NCBI RefSeq assembly: GCF_028401425.1
Contig: NZ_JAQOMS010000002.1
Span: 434,001-498,000 of the forward strand
Length of the DNA stretch: 64,000 nucleotides
From: Psychrosphaera algicola
GTDB lineage: Bacteria; Pseudomonadota; Gammaproteobacteria; Enterobacterales; Alteromonadaceae
Direction: 5' to 3'
The notes beneath the pieces are model-generated. The model was not told where the DNA came from and searched no databases. It was given only the letters and a program-made list of their open reading frames with translations. Made by a program: the position numbers and the translations under genes. Positions 41,966-51,257 of the stretch are shown piece after piece (the first letter of the stretch is position 1; each line of letters opens with the position of its first letter).

Positions 41966-43118
41966 TTATATGCCGTCTAATCCGGCCAATGGTTTTATTG
42001 TTTGCCAATTATTGCATGCTGGACAACGCCAGCTGAAATGATTTGTGGTAAACCCACAACTATTACATTCATAAAGTGGCTTTAATTCAATGTAACGTGT
42101 AATTAGGGATTGCAGTTGTTTAAAATGAGGATCGGACATAAAAAATTCTTTTTCAAGTTCAATCAACTTTGCAAAACCGCGAACACTTGGCTGGTCCTGC
42201 AAATGCTCAATGATATAACTGCGCCCCGCCTCAATGCCCTTCTCTTTTACAATATAGTCAGTCATCTGACTATGTGCTGTAACACTTTTAATGTTTTTTC
42301 TTTTATTAGCCAAAATAACCAAGCTGTTTGTTCGAACTCATCGACAAAACATTCAGGCGCAATATTAAATAACGCCGGTGCAAAACTCGGTTCTTGGTCA
42401 AGAATCGTAACAACTAATTCTCTCGATTTTTGTTTGTTATTTACGATTAGGTACAATTTAGATAAAGCCAATAAACTTCTAACTGATTTTCGGTTTACCT
42501 TTAATGCCCGTTTATACGCTTGTTTTTTAGATTTGTAGTTATCGTGTGCATCGCCAATTTCACAATAAAAATGACTTACGAGTTGACGACAGTTTTCAGA
42601 CAATAATTGAGCATCGGCCGCTAGATAGGACTCTACGCCCGCTTGCCATTCACGAGTTTGCTCAAATATATGGAGTAGTCCAAGTAATGCCTCTGAAGCG
42701 TGTTGCGACATTAATAAAGGCGTAAGTGTGTTTTGAGCTCGTTCTAACATGCCCGCTGACAGAAAATCCTGCGCTAATTCAAGTTGAATTTCTTCTAACT
42801 CATATTGAGGAATTGTGATCTGATCGGTTTTAACTAAACCTTCATGGATCGCGATAGCTTTGTCGATTTCGCCTTTTTTGCGAAACAGCTTTGCTAACGT
42901 TAAATAATTGTCGATATTTGAAGGCGTGTCGTCAAAATATTGGATAAGCCTGTCAAAGGCCTGTTCTTGATCTTCATTAAGTAATAACGACACACTCGAA
43001 TTGATCGCATTATTAATGGTTAATTGCTGTTCTAACAATTCTTTTTTGCGCTGTGTTTACCCATAACCCAGCCATAAATGACTGCAGCAGGTAATAGCAA
43101 AAATAGTAATTCAAGCAT
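41966..43118 (-). CDS. lapB: lipopolysaccharide assembly protein LapB/YciM (two frameshifts)
   Basis: Repaired length about 384 residues. LapB is an inner-membrane-anchored TPR protein that promotes FtsH degradation of LpxC, limiting LPS synthesis. Start MLELLFLLLPAAVIYGWVMG gives the anchor; helical TPR units fill the middle; a rubredoxin-like zinc module with CNSCGF and CPACNNW ends the protein. Bases are missing in the T runs 43042-43047 and 42294-42299. The ATG overlaps the lapA stop. Confidence 0.95.
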
Positions 43119-43323
43119 TCTTTCGTGTAATCAACTTTTTAATAGCAGATATCACAAGCATAACAAATACGCCCAGCATAAATGTTAGGAATAATAAAAC
43201 AGCTAGAGGCAGTTGTACCTTCACAACAAGTAGATTCAAATCGACCAATTGATGGTTTTCACTGCCTAATGCCAACGCGAATATGACTAGAATGAAAAAT
43301 ATAGCGTAACTAAGTAATTTCAA
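43111..43323 (-). CDS. lapA: lipopolysaccharide assembly protein LapA
   Basis: 70 residues, two membrane segments (about 3-20 and 38-60) with a basic tail KKLITRKNA: the LapA/DUF1049 pattern. Works with LapB in LPS assembly control. Overlaps lapB by 8 bp, so the two are translationally coupled. Confidence 0.93.
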   Translation of the reverse strand: MKLLSYAIFFILVIFALALGSENHQLVDLNLLVVKVQLPLAVLLFLTFMLGVFVMLVISAIKKLITRKNA

Positions 43324-43388
43324 AAACTTAACCCCTGCAATTTAGGGGTACAAGGCTATTGTAAGTCTTTCATCGAGTCAATACGGAA

Positions 43389-43670
43389 CTACTTAAAATC
43401 GACTCTTTCGCGTAATTCTTTGCTAGGTTTAAAGTGTGGGACATATTTTGCCTCCAACTCAACCGAGTCACCCGTCTTAGGATTACGTCCTGTACGCGGC
43501 GCACGATAATGCAAAGAAAAGCTACCAAACCCTCGTATTTCAATACGATCACCAGTTGATAGACATTCGGCCATGTTATCTATAATGCTCTTAACTGCAG
43601 TTTCCACTTCCTTTACAGGCACATGTGGATGTTGTTCAGATAATGTTTCTATTAATTCAGACTTTGTCAT
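43389..43670 (-). CDS. ihfB: integration host factor beta subunit
   Basis: 93 residues, complete. IHF beta pairs with IHF alpha to bend DNA at specific sites. The beta-arm sequence RIEIRGFGSFSLHYRAPRTGRNPKTG is characteristic, with the DNA-intercalating Pro in RNPKTG. Sits between rpsA and lapA, as in E. coli. Confidence 0.97.
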   Translation of the reverse strand: MTKSELIETLSEQHPHVPVKEVETAVKSIIDNMAECLSTGDRIEIRGFGSFSLHYRAPRTGRNPKTGDSVELEAKYVPHFKPSKELRERVDFK

Positions 43671-43691
43671 TTTCTCACCTAATATCGAGAC

Positions 43692-43717
43692 AAAAAATAA
43701 GGGAGCGTTATGCTCCC
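43692..43717 (-). terminator. terminator between rpsA and ihfB
   Basis: On the minus strand GGGAGC-ATAAC-GCTCCC is followed by TTATTTTTT. It lies about 30 bp after the rpsA stop and before ihfB, so it may attenuate read-through. Confidence 0.8.
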
Positions 43718-43748
43718 CTATATTTATAGCTCATTTAAAATCAAATGC

Positions 43749-45415
43749 TTAGTCTTTTTGTGCATTTTTAAATGCAGCAGCCATCGCATTTTCAAATTCA
43801 GGCGCTTGATTTTGTAAGTTATCTAACGCAGCTTTCTCTTCTGCTTCGTCGATAGCCTTGATAGATAGGCTTATCACGCGATTCTTACGGTCAACACCAA
43901 CGAACTTAGCTTCTAACTCAGAACCAGCAGTTAATACTGTAGTAGCATCTTCTACACGTTCACGAGAAAGTTCAGATACACGGATGTAACCTTCAACTTC
44001 GTTACCTAGGTCAACAGTAGCACCTTTAGCGTCAACGTCTTTTACAAGACCTTTAACCATAGTACCTTTTTGTGAGCTTCTAAGTATTCGCTAAACGGAT
44101 CAGAATCCATTTGTTTAACGCCTAGAGAGATACGCTCGCGCTCTGGGTCAACTTGTAATACAACAGCTTCGATTTCGTCGCCTTTCTTGAAGTCACGTAC
44201 TGCGTCTTCACCAGAAACATTCCAAGAAATGTCAGAAAGGTGTACAAGACCATCAATACCGCCGTCAAGACCGATGAAGATACCAAAGTCAGTGATTGAC
44301 TTGATGTTACCAGCAACACGGTCGCCTTTGTTATGAGTCTTAGCAAATACTTCCCAAGGGTTGTCTTTACATTGTTTAAGACCAAGAGAAATACGACGAC
44401 GTTCTTCGTCGATTTCAAGAACCATAACTTCAACTTCGTCGCCAAGATTAACAACTTTAGAAGGATGGATGTTCTTGTTAGTCCAATCCATTTCAGAAAC
44501 GTGTACAAGACCTTCAATACCGTCTTCGATTTCAACGAAACAACCGTAGTCAGTAAGGTTAGTAACACGGCCTTTAAGACGTGAACTTTCAGGGTAACGA
44601 CCAGCAATGTCGCCCCAAGGATCTGAACCAAGTTGCTTAAGACCTAGAGAAACACGGTTTTTCTCTTTGTCGAATTTAAGAACTTTAACGTCTATTTCAT
44701 CACCAACTGCAACGATTTCACTTGGGTGCTTAACACGTTTCCAAGCCATATCTGTGATGTGAAGTAGTCCGTCTAGGCCACCAAGGTCAACGAACGCTCC
44801 GTAATCGGTAAGGTTCTTAACGATACCTTTAACTTCTGAACCTTCTTCAAGGTTAGCAAGAAGCTCTTCACGTTCTGCAGAGTTTTCAGTTTCGATAACT
44901 GCGCGACGTGATACAACAACGTTGTTACGTTTTTGGTCAAGTTTGATTACTTTAAAATCTAACTCTTTGCCTTCTAAGTGAGACGTGTCACGGATAGGAC
45001 GTACGTCTACTAAAGAACCTAGTAAGAATGCTCGGATGCCTTCAACTTCAACAGTGAAACCGCCTTTAACTTTACCAGAGATAACACCTTTAACGATTTC
45101 TTGTTCTTCACAAGCTTTCTCAAGGCGTACCCAAGACTCGTAACGTTTCGCTTTTTCACGAGATAGAATTGTTTCACCAAATCCGTCTTCGATTGAATCT
45201 AGTGCTACGTCAACTTCATCACCAACTGCTACTTCTAATTCACCAGCGTGGTTTTTAAATTGAGCCGCAGGAATAGCAGATTCTGATTTTAAGCCAGCGT
45301 CTACGATTACAAGGTCACGATCGATAGAGATAATAGTACCTTTAACGATTGAACTAGGGCGTGTTTCGATAGCCTGAAGGCTTTCTTCAAATAACTGAGC
45401 AAAATTTTCTGTCAT
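43749..45415 (-). CDS. rpsA: 30S ribosomal protein S1 (one frameshift)
   Basis: Repaired length about 555 residues with six S1 RNA-binding repeats, e.g. GIVKNLTDYGAFVDLGGLDGLLHITD and GRVTNLTDYGCFVEIEDGIEGLVHVSE (named by their shared TDYGxFV core). S1 brings mRNA to the 30S subunit. A base is missing from the T run 44067-44071, splitting off the last S1 repeat. Essential gene, so a sequence error is the likely cause. Preceded by cmk, the conserved pair. Confidence 0.97.
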
Positions 45416-45538
45416 GATTTATCTTCATTATTGCCAAAGAGGCGTTCCAGCGACTATGGGTTGATTTTTAACTTGTTACATCCATGCTAACAAGGCTTTT
45501 AAGTTTGTTAATAAACCCTTTTAAAATAAAAAGGTTGC

Positions 45539-46222
45539 CTAACTACGAATAAATTTTTCTTCAACCACTTTAATAAGCAATTGATAGACTTCTTCTGCCG
45601 ATAACGTAGTCGAATCAATTTCGATAGAATCCTCTGCAGGCACCATTGGTGCTACACTTCGGTTCATATCTCGGTCGTCTCGAGCTTGTATCTCGGTTAA
45701 AAGGTCGCCGATTTTAACATCGTGGCCCTTTCCTTTCAACTCTATATAGCGTCGATTTGCACGTTCTTCCGCACTTGCAGTAAGAAAAACCTTAATTGCA
45801 GCGTCTGGGAATACAACTGTCCCCATGTCTCGACCGTCTGCGATTAAACCCGGTTTTTGTCTAAAGGCGCGTTGACGACGCAATAATGCTTCGCGCACAC
45901 GAGGTAAAGCTGCAATTTTAGACGCAACGCCACCGACTTCTTCATTTCGGATCGAATGTGTTACTTCTTCACCTTCAAGCACAATTTTAGTTCCAGCTTC
46001 GCTAGATAAAAATTGCACATCAAGATGAGCCGCGAGTGGGATCAAACTTTCTTCGTCACTCGGTAGTATGTTGTGATGCATTGACGCTAAGGCCAATACG
46101 CGATAGATAGCACCGCTATCAAGGATTTCCCATCCTAATTTTTCCGCTAACAGACGACATACCGTGCCTTTGCCTGCTCCACTTGGACCATCAATAGTGA
46201 TGACCGGAATAGAATGCGCCAT
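45539..46222 (-). CDS. cmk: cytidylate kinase
   Basis: 227 residues. Phosphorylates CMP and dCMP. The P-loop GPSGAGKGT lies near residues 12-20, DGRDMGTVVFPDA marks the NMP-binding core, and RDDRDMNRSVAPMVPAEDSIEID is the conserved C-terminal lid region. Intact. Located 123 bp upstream of rpsA. Confidence 0.97.
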   Translation of the reverse strand: MAHSIPVITIDGPSGAGKGTVCRLLAEKLGWEILDSGAIYRVLALASMHHNILPSDEESLIPLAAHLDVQFLSSEAGTKIVLEGEEVTHSIRNEEVGGVASKIAALPRVREALLRRQRAFRQKPGLIADGRDMGTVVFPDAAIKVFLTASAEERANRRYIELKGKGHDVKIGDLLTEIQARDDRDMNRSVAPMVPAEDSIEIDSTTLSAEEVYQLLIKVVEEKFIRS

Positions 46223-46317
46223 AGTTACTCCACAAAGTGAATTTCGGGCGGCATTATACGCGATTGGCTACAAATTAAAATTAAATTAGAAAGTTATTTT
46301 TCATATAAAAAATGTAA

Positions 46318-46345
46318 CCGAGTGAATTAGAGTTAAATCACTCGG
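46318..46345 (-). terminator. probable terminator after aroA
   Basis: CCGAGTGA and TCACTCGG form an 8-bp stem around a 12-base loop, 27 bp beyond the aroA stop on the minus strand, followed by a T-rich stretch. The large loop lowers confidence. Confidence 0.5.
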
Positions 46346-46371
46346 CTATAAGGTAGGTTTTTTTGCTAAAA

Positions 46372-47661
46372 TTAGCAGACTAATGCATTAAATCTATCGA
46401 AATAGTCCGGGAAGGTTTTACTCGTTACTTTTGGATCATTAATCGTTACTGATGCTTGATCAAAACATAACAACGAGAAACACATGGCAATTCGATGATC
46501 GTTATAAGTATCTATTGCTGCGTGTTTAATTGGCGCTGGTGTAACGATAATATAGTCATGCCCTTCTTCAACAATCGCACCCGCTTTTTTAAGTTCAGTA
46601 GCCATCGCAAATAAACGGTCGGTTTCTTTAACTCGCCAATTGTAAATATTACGAATGGCTGTTGTACCCTCTGCAAATAATGCAGTAGTAGCAATCGTCA
46701 TTGCGGCATCTGGAATATGATTCATATCCATATCAACTGCGGTTAGTTTACCGTTGGATGACACAGAAATATGGTCATCAAAATAGGTAATATCTGCACC
46801 CATTTTTGCAAGAACGTCCGCAAATTGGATGTCACCTTGAACACTATTTTTACCGACACCATAAACATTTACCGGACCGCCGCTAATTGCGCCAGCAGCT
46901 AAGAAATAAGATGCTGAACTTGCATCGCCTTCAACCATAAAGTCGCTAGGAGATTGATATTGAGCATCAGCATTTACCACAAAGCTTTGGTAATTATTGT
47001 TTTCTACCTCAACCCCAAATTGACGAATAATATCGATAGTTAAATCTATATAAGGTTTTGAAACCAAATCACCAATCACTTTAACCGTTATAGTTTTGTG
47101 AATTAATGGAGCTGCCATTAACAACGCCGATAAAAATTGACTTGAAACACTGCCGTCAATTTCAACAACGGTGTCGTCAGTGATCACTGCAGGCTCAATT
47201 TTAAGCGGTGGATAATTTTCGTTACCCAAGTAGGTTATTGTTGCGCCAAGTGGGCGTATTGCGTCTACCAGGTGCCCAATTGGACGTTCTGACATGCGTT
47301 CTTCGCCGGTTAATTCCGTTGTGATATTTGCAAATGCTAATACCGCCGCAAGAGGACGCATTGCCGTTCCTGCATTACCTAAAAACAATGCTTGTTGAGG
47401 CTGTTTAAATTGACCATTACAACCATGCACAACACACGTCGTTTTATCTGCTGACAACGTGGTTTTAACGCCTAATAACTCAAGCGCATTTAACATGTGT
47501 CTAATGTCATCACTGTCGAGCAAATTGGTGATGGTTGTATCACCGTCACATAACGCCGCTAATAATAACGCACGATTTGACAGACTTTTAGATCCCGGAA
47601 CCGTTACGTCCCCTTTAAAACCAGAAATGTGAGGTAGCGTTAATGATTCTTGATTAGCCAT
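46372..47661 (-). CDS. aroA: 3-phosphoshikimate 1-carboxyvinyltransferase (EPSP synthase)
   Basis: 429 residues, two-domain shikimate-pathway enzyme. Motifs GSKSLSNRALLLAAL near the start, LGNAGTAMRPLAA (the phosphoenolpyruvate loop) and YNDHRIAMCFSL near the end are all present and of class I type. The ATG overlaps the serC stop by 8 bp, so serC-aroA is an operon, as in E. coli. Confidence 0.97.
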   Translation of the reverse strand: MANQESLTLPHISGFKGDVTVPGSKSLSNRALLLAALCDGDTTITNLLDSDDIRHMLNALELLGVKTTLSADKTTCVVHGCNGQFKQPQQALFLGNAGTAMRPLAAVLAFANITTELTGEERMSERPIGHLVDAIRPLGATITYLGNENYPPLKIEPAVITDDTVVEIDGSVSSQFLSALLMAAPLIHKTITVKVIGDLVSKPYIDLTIDIIRQFGVEVENNNYQSFVVNADAQYQSPSDFMVEGDASSASYFLAAGAISGGPVNVYGVGKNSVQGDIQFADVLAKMGADITYFDDHISVSSNGKLTAVDMDMNHIPDAAMTIATTALFAEGTTAIRNIYNWRVKETDRLFAMATELKKAGAIVEEGHDYIIVTPAPIKHAAIDTYNDHRIAMCFSLLCFDQASVTINDPKVTSKTFPDYFDRFNALVC

Positions 47662-48727
47662 GTGTACGTTCGAACTCCTGCATAAACTCAGTTAACGCTT
47701 TAACACCTTCAATAGGCATGGCGTTGTAGATACTTGCTCGCATACCGCCAACAATTCGATGTCCTTTCAGTGCAACCAGTCCTTGATTTTCAGCTTGCGC
47801 CAAAAATGTACTGTCTAATTCGCTGTTCGCCAAGAAAAACGGAACATTCATACGAGAGCGATTGGCACTTGCAATGTTATTACTATAAAAACTGGAGTTG
47901 TCGATCGTTTGATATAACAAGTCAGCTTTTTCTTATTTAATACTTCCTGTGCCGCAACACCGCCATTTTCTAATAACCAATCAAAGACTAACTTAGCTAG
48001 ATAAATCGCATAAGTTGGTGGCGTATTAAACATACTGTCTTTTTCATGGGTTAATTTATAGTTAAATACAGAAGGCACGGTTTCCTGCGAACGTGCTAAC
48101 AACTCTTTTTAACAACAACTAAGCTTAGCCCTGACGGACCTATGTTTTTCTGGGCGCCAGCATAAATTAAGTCAAATTTACTGCTATCGATTTCACGGGA
48201 AAAATGGTGCTCGACATATCGGCAACGACAGGCACATCAAATGAAGGCTGTTCAAATATTTCAATGCCATCGACTGTTTCATTAGGGCAGTAATGAACAT
48301 AAGCGCTGTCTTGCGAAACCTGCCAATCAGACATCGAAATAACTTGTTTTTTACCACCAACAATTTCCACCGTATTTTGTTCTGTAACGGCACCAAACTT
48401 TTTGGCTTCTTCAACGGCGGCCTAGGACCATGACCCTGTTGTGACATAATTGGCCTTACCACTATTTAGCAAATTAAGCGGAACCGCAGAAAACTGACCG
48501 CGACCGCCACCGTGCATAAATAACACAGTATATTCATCGCTGAGCCCTAATAATTGCTTTATCGAGGCTATTGCCGAGTCATAAACAGCAATGAACTCTT
48601 TACTTCTGTGGCTGAGTTCCATTACAGAACAACCTGTGTTATTCCAATTAACAAACTCACTCTGAGCTTTATTCATCACGGCCTCGGGCAATTTTGCAGG
48701 GCCCGCACAGAAGTTATAAACTGTCAT
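47654..48727 (-). CDS. serC: phosphoserine aminotransferase SerC (three frameshifts and one stop)
   Basis: Repaired length about 358 residues. Makes 3-phosphoserine and serves in pyridoxal phosphate synthesis. Start TVYNFCAGPAKLP, FMHGGGRGQF, and YAGAQKNIGPSG with the PLP Lys are visible. Breaks: in-frame TAG at 48422-48424 after GSWS, where the coding strand reads CCTAGG; and missing bases in 48200-48204, 48106-48110 and 47927-47931. The stop codon site would fit a misread CCAGG (Ser-Arg). All four in one conserved gene argue for errors. Confidence 0.93.
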
Positions 48728-48971
48728 TCATTTTCTCGTTAGTTACAGTAAAGCTAATTTTATCGAACAATTACTCTAACGTTATTTGAATTGCGTCTCA
48801 ATTGATTATTTTGCAATTAATTAATTAATTTATGACAACAACAAAATTTGTTTGTTAAATAATCTAAATAGCCAGACGTACAAGGCTTACCAACATCCTC
48901 TATGATAAATATCCTATTGAATTTTAGTATTTTACTGCCCATTTAAGTCATACAACCATTTGGAGACATTT

Positions 48972-49175
48972 ATGGAAATATTTGAAGCAATTGGAATTAC
49001 CAATGAACTTATTCAATATTTCATTACTGGTTTACTATTTTTTATGGGAGCTATGGTGATGTATAAAATGGTTCTTTGGGGTAAGAAAATGCCTAGAGGC
49101 GCGTTTCTATTTTTAGCGTTATTTCCACTTATAACAATTTTTCCTATTCCACCTCCCATATTTAAAACATGTTAA
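48972..49175 (+). CDS. small hypothetical membrane protein
   Basis: 67 residues from ATG 48972, preceded by GGAGAC. Two hydrophobic segments (about 13-32 and 43-62) with a basic loop LWGKKMPRG between. After the TAA the same frame stays open for 14 more codons and ends at 49220 with an acidic SGDPPDEDLA tail, so the stop may be a base error. Not a family I recognise. Confidence 0.5.
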   Translation: MEIFEAIGITNELIQYFITGLLFFMGAMVMYKMVLWGKKMPRGAFLFLALFPLITIFPIPPPIFKTC

Positions 49176-49240
49176 AAAAATGTGGATAGTGGCGACCCAC
49201 CTGACGAGGACCTAGCATAATCATAAGAAAATGGCCGACA

Positions 49241-50131
49241 CTAATCCCAAGGATGTTGCTTAAAATATTCAGCTAGAAAATCGATTAGTGCACGCACTGT
49301 CGGTGACAAAAACTTTCGAGAAGAATACAAAGCGTAAATATTCATATCATTCGTATTCCAATTAGGCAGTACACGAACCAAACTGCCATTTTCAATAGCG
49401 GCATTTGCCATATAAGTTGGTTGCATGCTAATTCCGGCGCCACATTGAGCTGCTTTTAATAACGTGGTTGCTTCATTAGCCGTTAACTGACAATTAACGC
49501 TAATGGCTTTATGTTCGTTTTCATTCCAAAGGTGCCAAATGTGTTTTTCAAAATTGGTATAGCTAAGGCAACGATGTTGACTTAAATCATCCGGTGCCGT
49601 GATTGCAGGCATAGAATCCAGGTAAGCTTGACTTGCCACTAAAACGGAATGACACACCGCCAATGGTTTTCCAATCAACGACGGATCTGGATTTGACGCA
49701 ATTCGAATTGCTAAATCAATTCTGCTATCGACCAAATCAATTGCAGTATCTTGCAGGTCTATGTCGATAGAGACTTTCGGGTGACGTGTCATAAATTGTT
49801 GTATTGCAACCATGAGCTGCGCATGACTAAACGACATACTACACGCGAGTCGGATCCGACCGGAAAGTTGCTCAGTTGACTTTATCTCACTGATAAATTG
49901 GTCTGCTGTAGTCAGCCACTGCTCAATATCATTTAGGCATTTTTCTCCTTGCGTTGTCAGTGTCACTTTTCTAGTCGTCCTATGTAATAAACGAACTTCG
50001 AGCCAACTTTCCATCACTTCGATGTAACGCGTTACCATTGGGCGTGACATCTCCAAACGCTCCGAGGTCGCGGTAAAGCTACCTGTGCGGGCTACATCAA
50101 TAAATACTTGTGCCGCTTTAACCCGATCCAT
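49241..50131 (-). CDS. LysR-family transcription regulator
   Basis: 296 residues. The N-terminal winged helix reads RVKAAQVFIDVARTGSFTATSERLEMSRPMVTRYI (helix-turn-helix at about 18-37), then a substrate-binding co-inducer domain with RIRLACSMSFSHAQLM. Divergent from a secreted metallo-beta-lactamase-fold gene 153 bp away, the classic layout of a LysR regulator and its target. Intact. Confidence 0.93.
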   Translation of the reverse strand: MDRVKAAQVFIDVARTGSFTATSERLEMSRPMVTRYIEVMESWLEVRLLHRTTRKVTLTTQGEKCLNDIEQWLTTADQFISEIKSTEQLSGRIRLACSMSFSHAQLMVAIQQFMTRHPKVSIDIDLQDTAIDLVDSRIDLAIRIASNPDPSLIGKPLAVCHSVLVASQAYLDSMPAITAPDDLSQHRCLSYTNFEKHIWHLWNENEHKAISVNCQLTANEATTLLKAAQCGAGISMQPTYMANAAIENGSLVRVLPNWNTNDMNIYALYSSRKFLSPTVRALIDFLAEYFKQHPWD

Positions 50132-50284
50132 ACTAAACCCCGATTTCTAACAGACCAACCCACATATGTTCGATTTAAGAAACAATGTTGAACATTATTG
50201 TACATATATCATTGCAAATCAATTCTCTATTATTGCCCAACTTTCAAAATACAGTTAAACAAAACCCAAAAAATAGGAAATAAA

Positions 50285-51172
50285 ATGAAAATAAATCTAC
50301 TCAAAGGTTTCTATTTATTAGCAACATTGACAGTAACATTAATGAGCTTTTCAAGTACCGCCGATAATAAAAGTGCGCTGAGTTTAAAAGTATATAACTC
50401 GGATAAAAACAGCTTTCATGTAAATTCAACATTAGTTTATGGTGAAACAGAGGCCGTATTGATAGACACAGGTTTCACAAGAGCTGATGCACTTCGTATT
50501 GCAGCAAACGTTTTAGATTCAGGTAAAAAATTAACAACGATTTTTATTAGCCAAGCTGATCCTGATTTTTACTTTGGTATTGAAACCTTGCGACAAATAT
50601 TCCCTGACGTAAATGTGATCACGACACCCGCAGTACGCAAGGCAATTAGTAAAAAATGGGAGGCAAATTGGCCTACTGGGGTCCAAAAATGGGCGTAAAT
50701 GCCCCTAAAAATGTACTACTACCTGATGTATATAGTCCAAATAGCTTTACCGTAGACGGTTACAAAATCGAAGTTAAGGGAACAGAAGGCGTTTTGGCTA
50801 ACCGCCCTTTTGTTTGGATCCCATCAATTAAAGCAATAGTAGGTAATATCGCAGTGTTTGGTGATTTACATGTTTGGACCGCAGATACACAATCATCTGA
50901 AACGTTAGCAGCGTGGCAACATCAACTGCAAGAAATGAAGGAATTGTCTCCAAAGGTTGTCGTGCCATAAGTCATATGAAAAAGGAACTCAACTTAATGT
51001 TCAACTAATTGACTATACCGCAACTTACTTAACTGACTTTATTGATGCTAAGCGCAAGAGTAAAAACGCACAGGCATTAATAGACATAATGACCACAAGA
51101 TATCCAGATGCCGAGTTAAACCTTGCTTTAGCGATTGGCGCTAAAGTGCATATGGGCGAGATGAAATGGTAA
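50285..51172 (+). CDS. exported metallo-beta-lactamase-fold protein, atypical metal motif (two breaks)
   Basis: Repaired length 295-297 residues. Starts with a signal peptide (MKINLLKGFYLLATLTVTLM, then SFSSTA). The MBL core has STLVYGETEAVLIDTGFTRADA, but where the family has HxHxDH the sequence reads SQADPDFYFG, so the usual zinc ligands are lacking. A later VVPGH-type His is at the second break. A base is missing at 50665-50667; at 50961-50969 the coding strand reads GTGCCATAAG where GTGCCAGGTCATAAG (VPGHK) is plausible. Probably controlled by the divergent LysR gene. Confidence 0.75.
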
Positions 51173-51201
51173 TGTATTCTAATTAACAGGGATACAGGCA
51201 T

Positions 51202-51228
51202 AAAAAAAGGTCCATTAGGACCTTTTTT
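51202..51228. terminator. bidirectional terminator between the MBL gene and gyrA
   Basis: A run of A, then GGTCC-ATTA-GGACC, then a run of six T, between two converging genes. Confidence 0.92.
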
Positions 51229-51257
51229 ATTCTATATTTACAGTTAAAGACTGCGAC

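Noticed and set aside
44122..44631. Long ORFs in other frames within rpsA and gyrA
   Set aside because: These are shadow frames of well-conserved genes on the same or opposite strand, with biased composition and no start signals.
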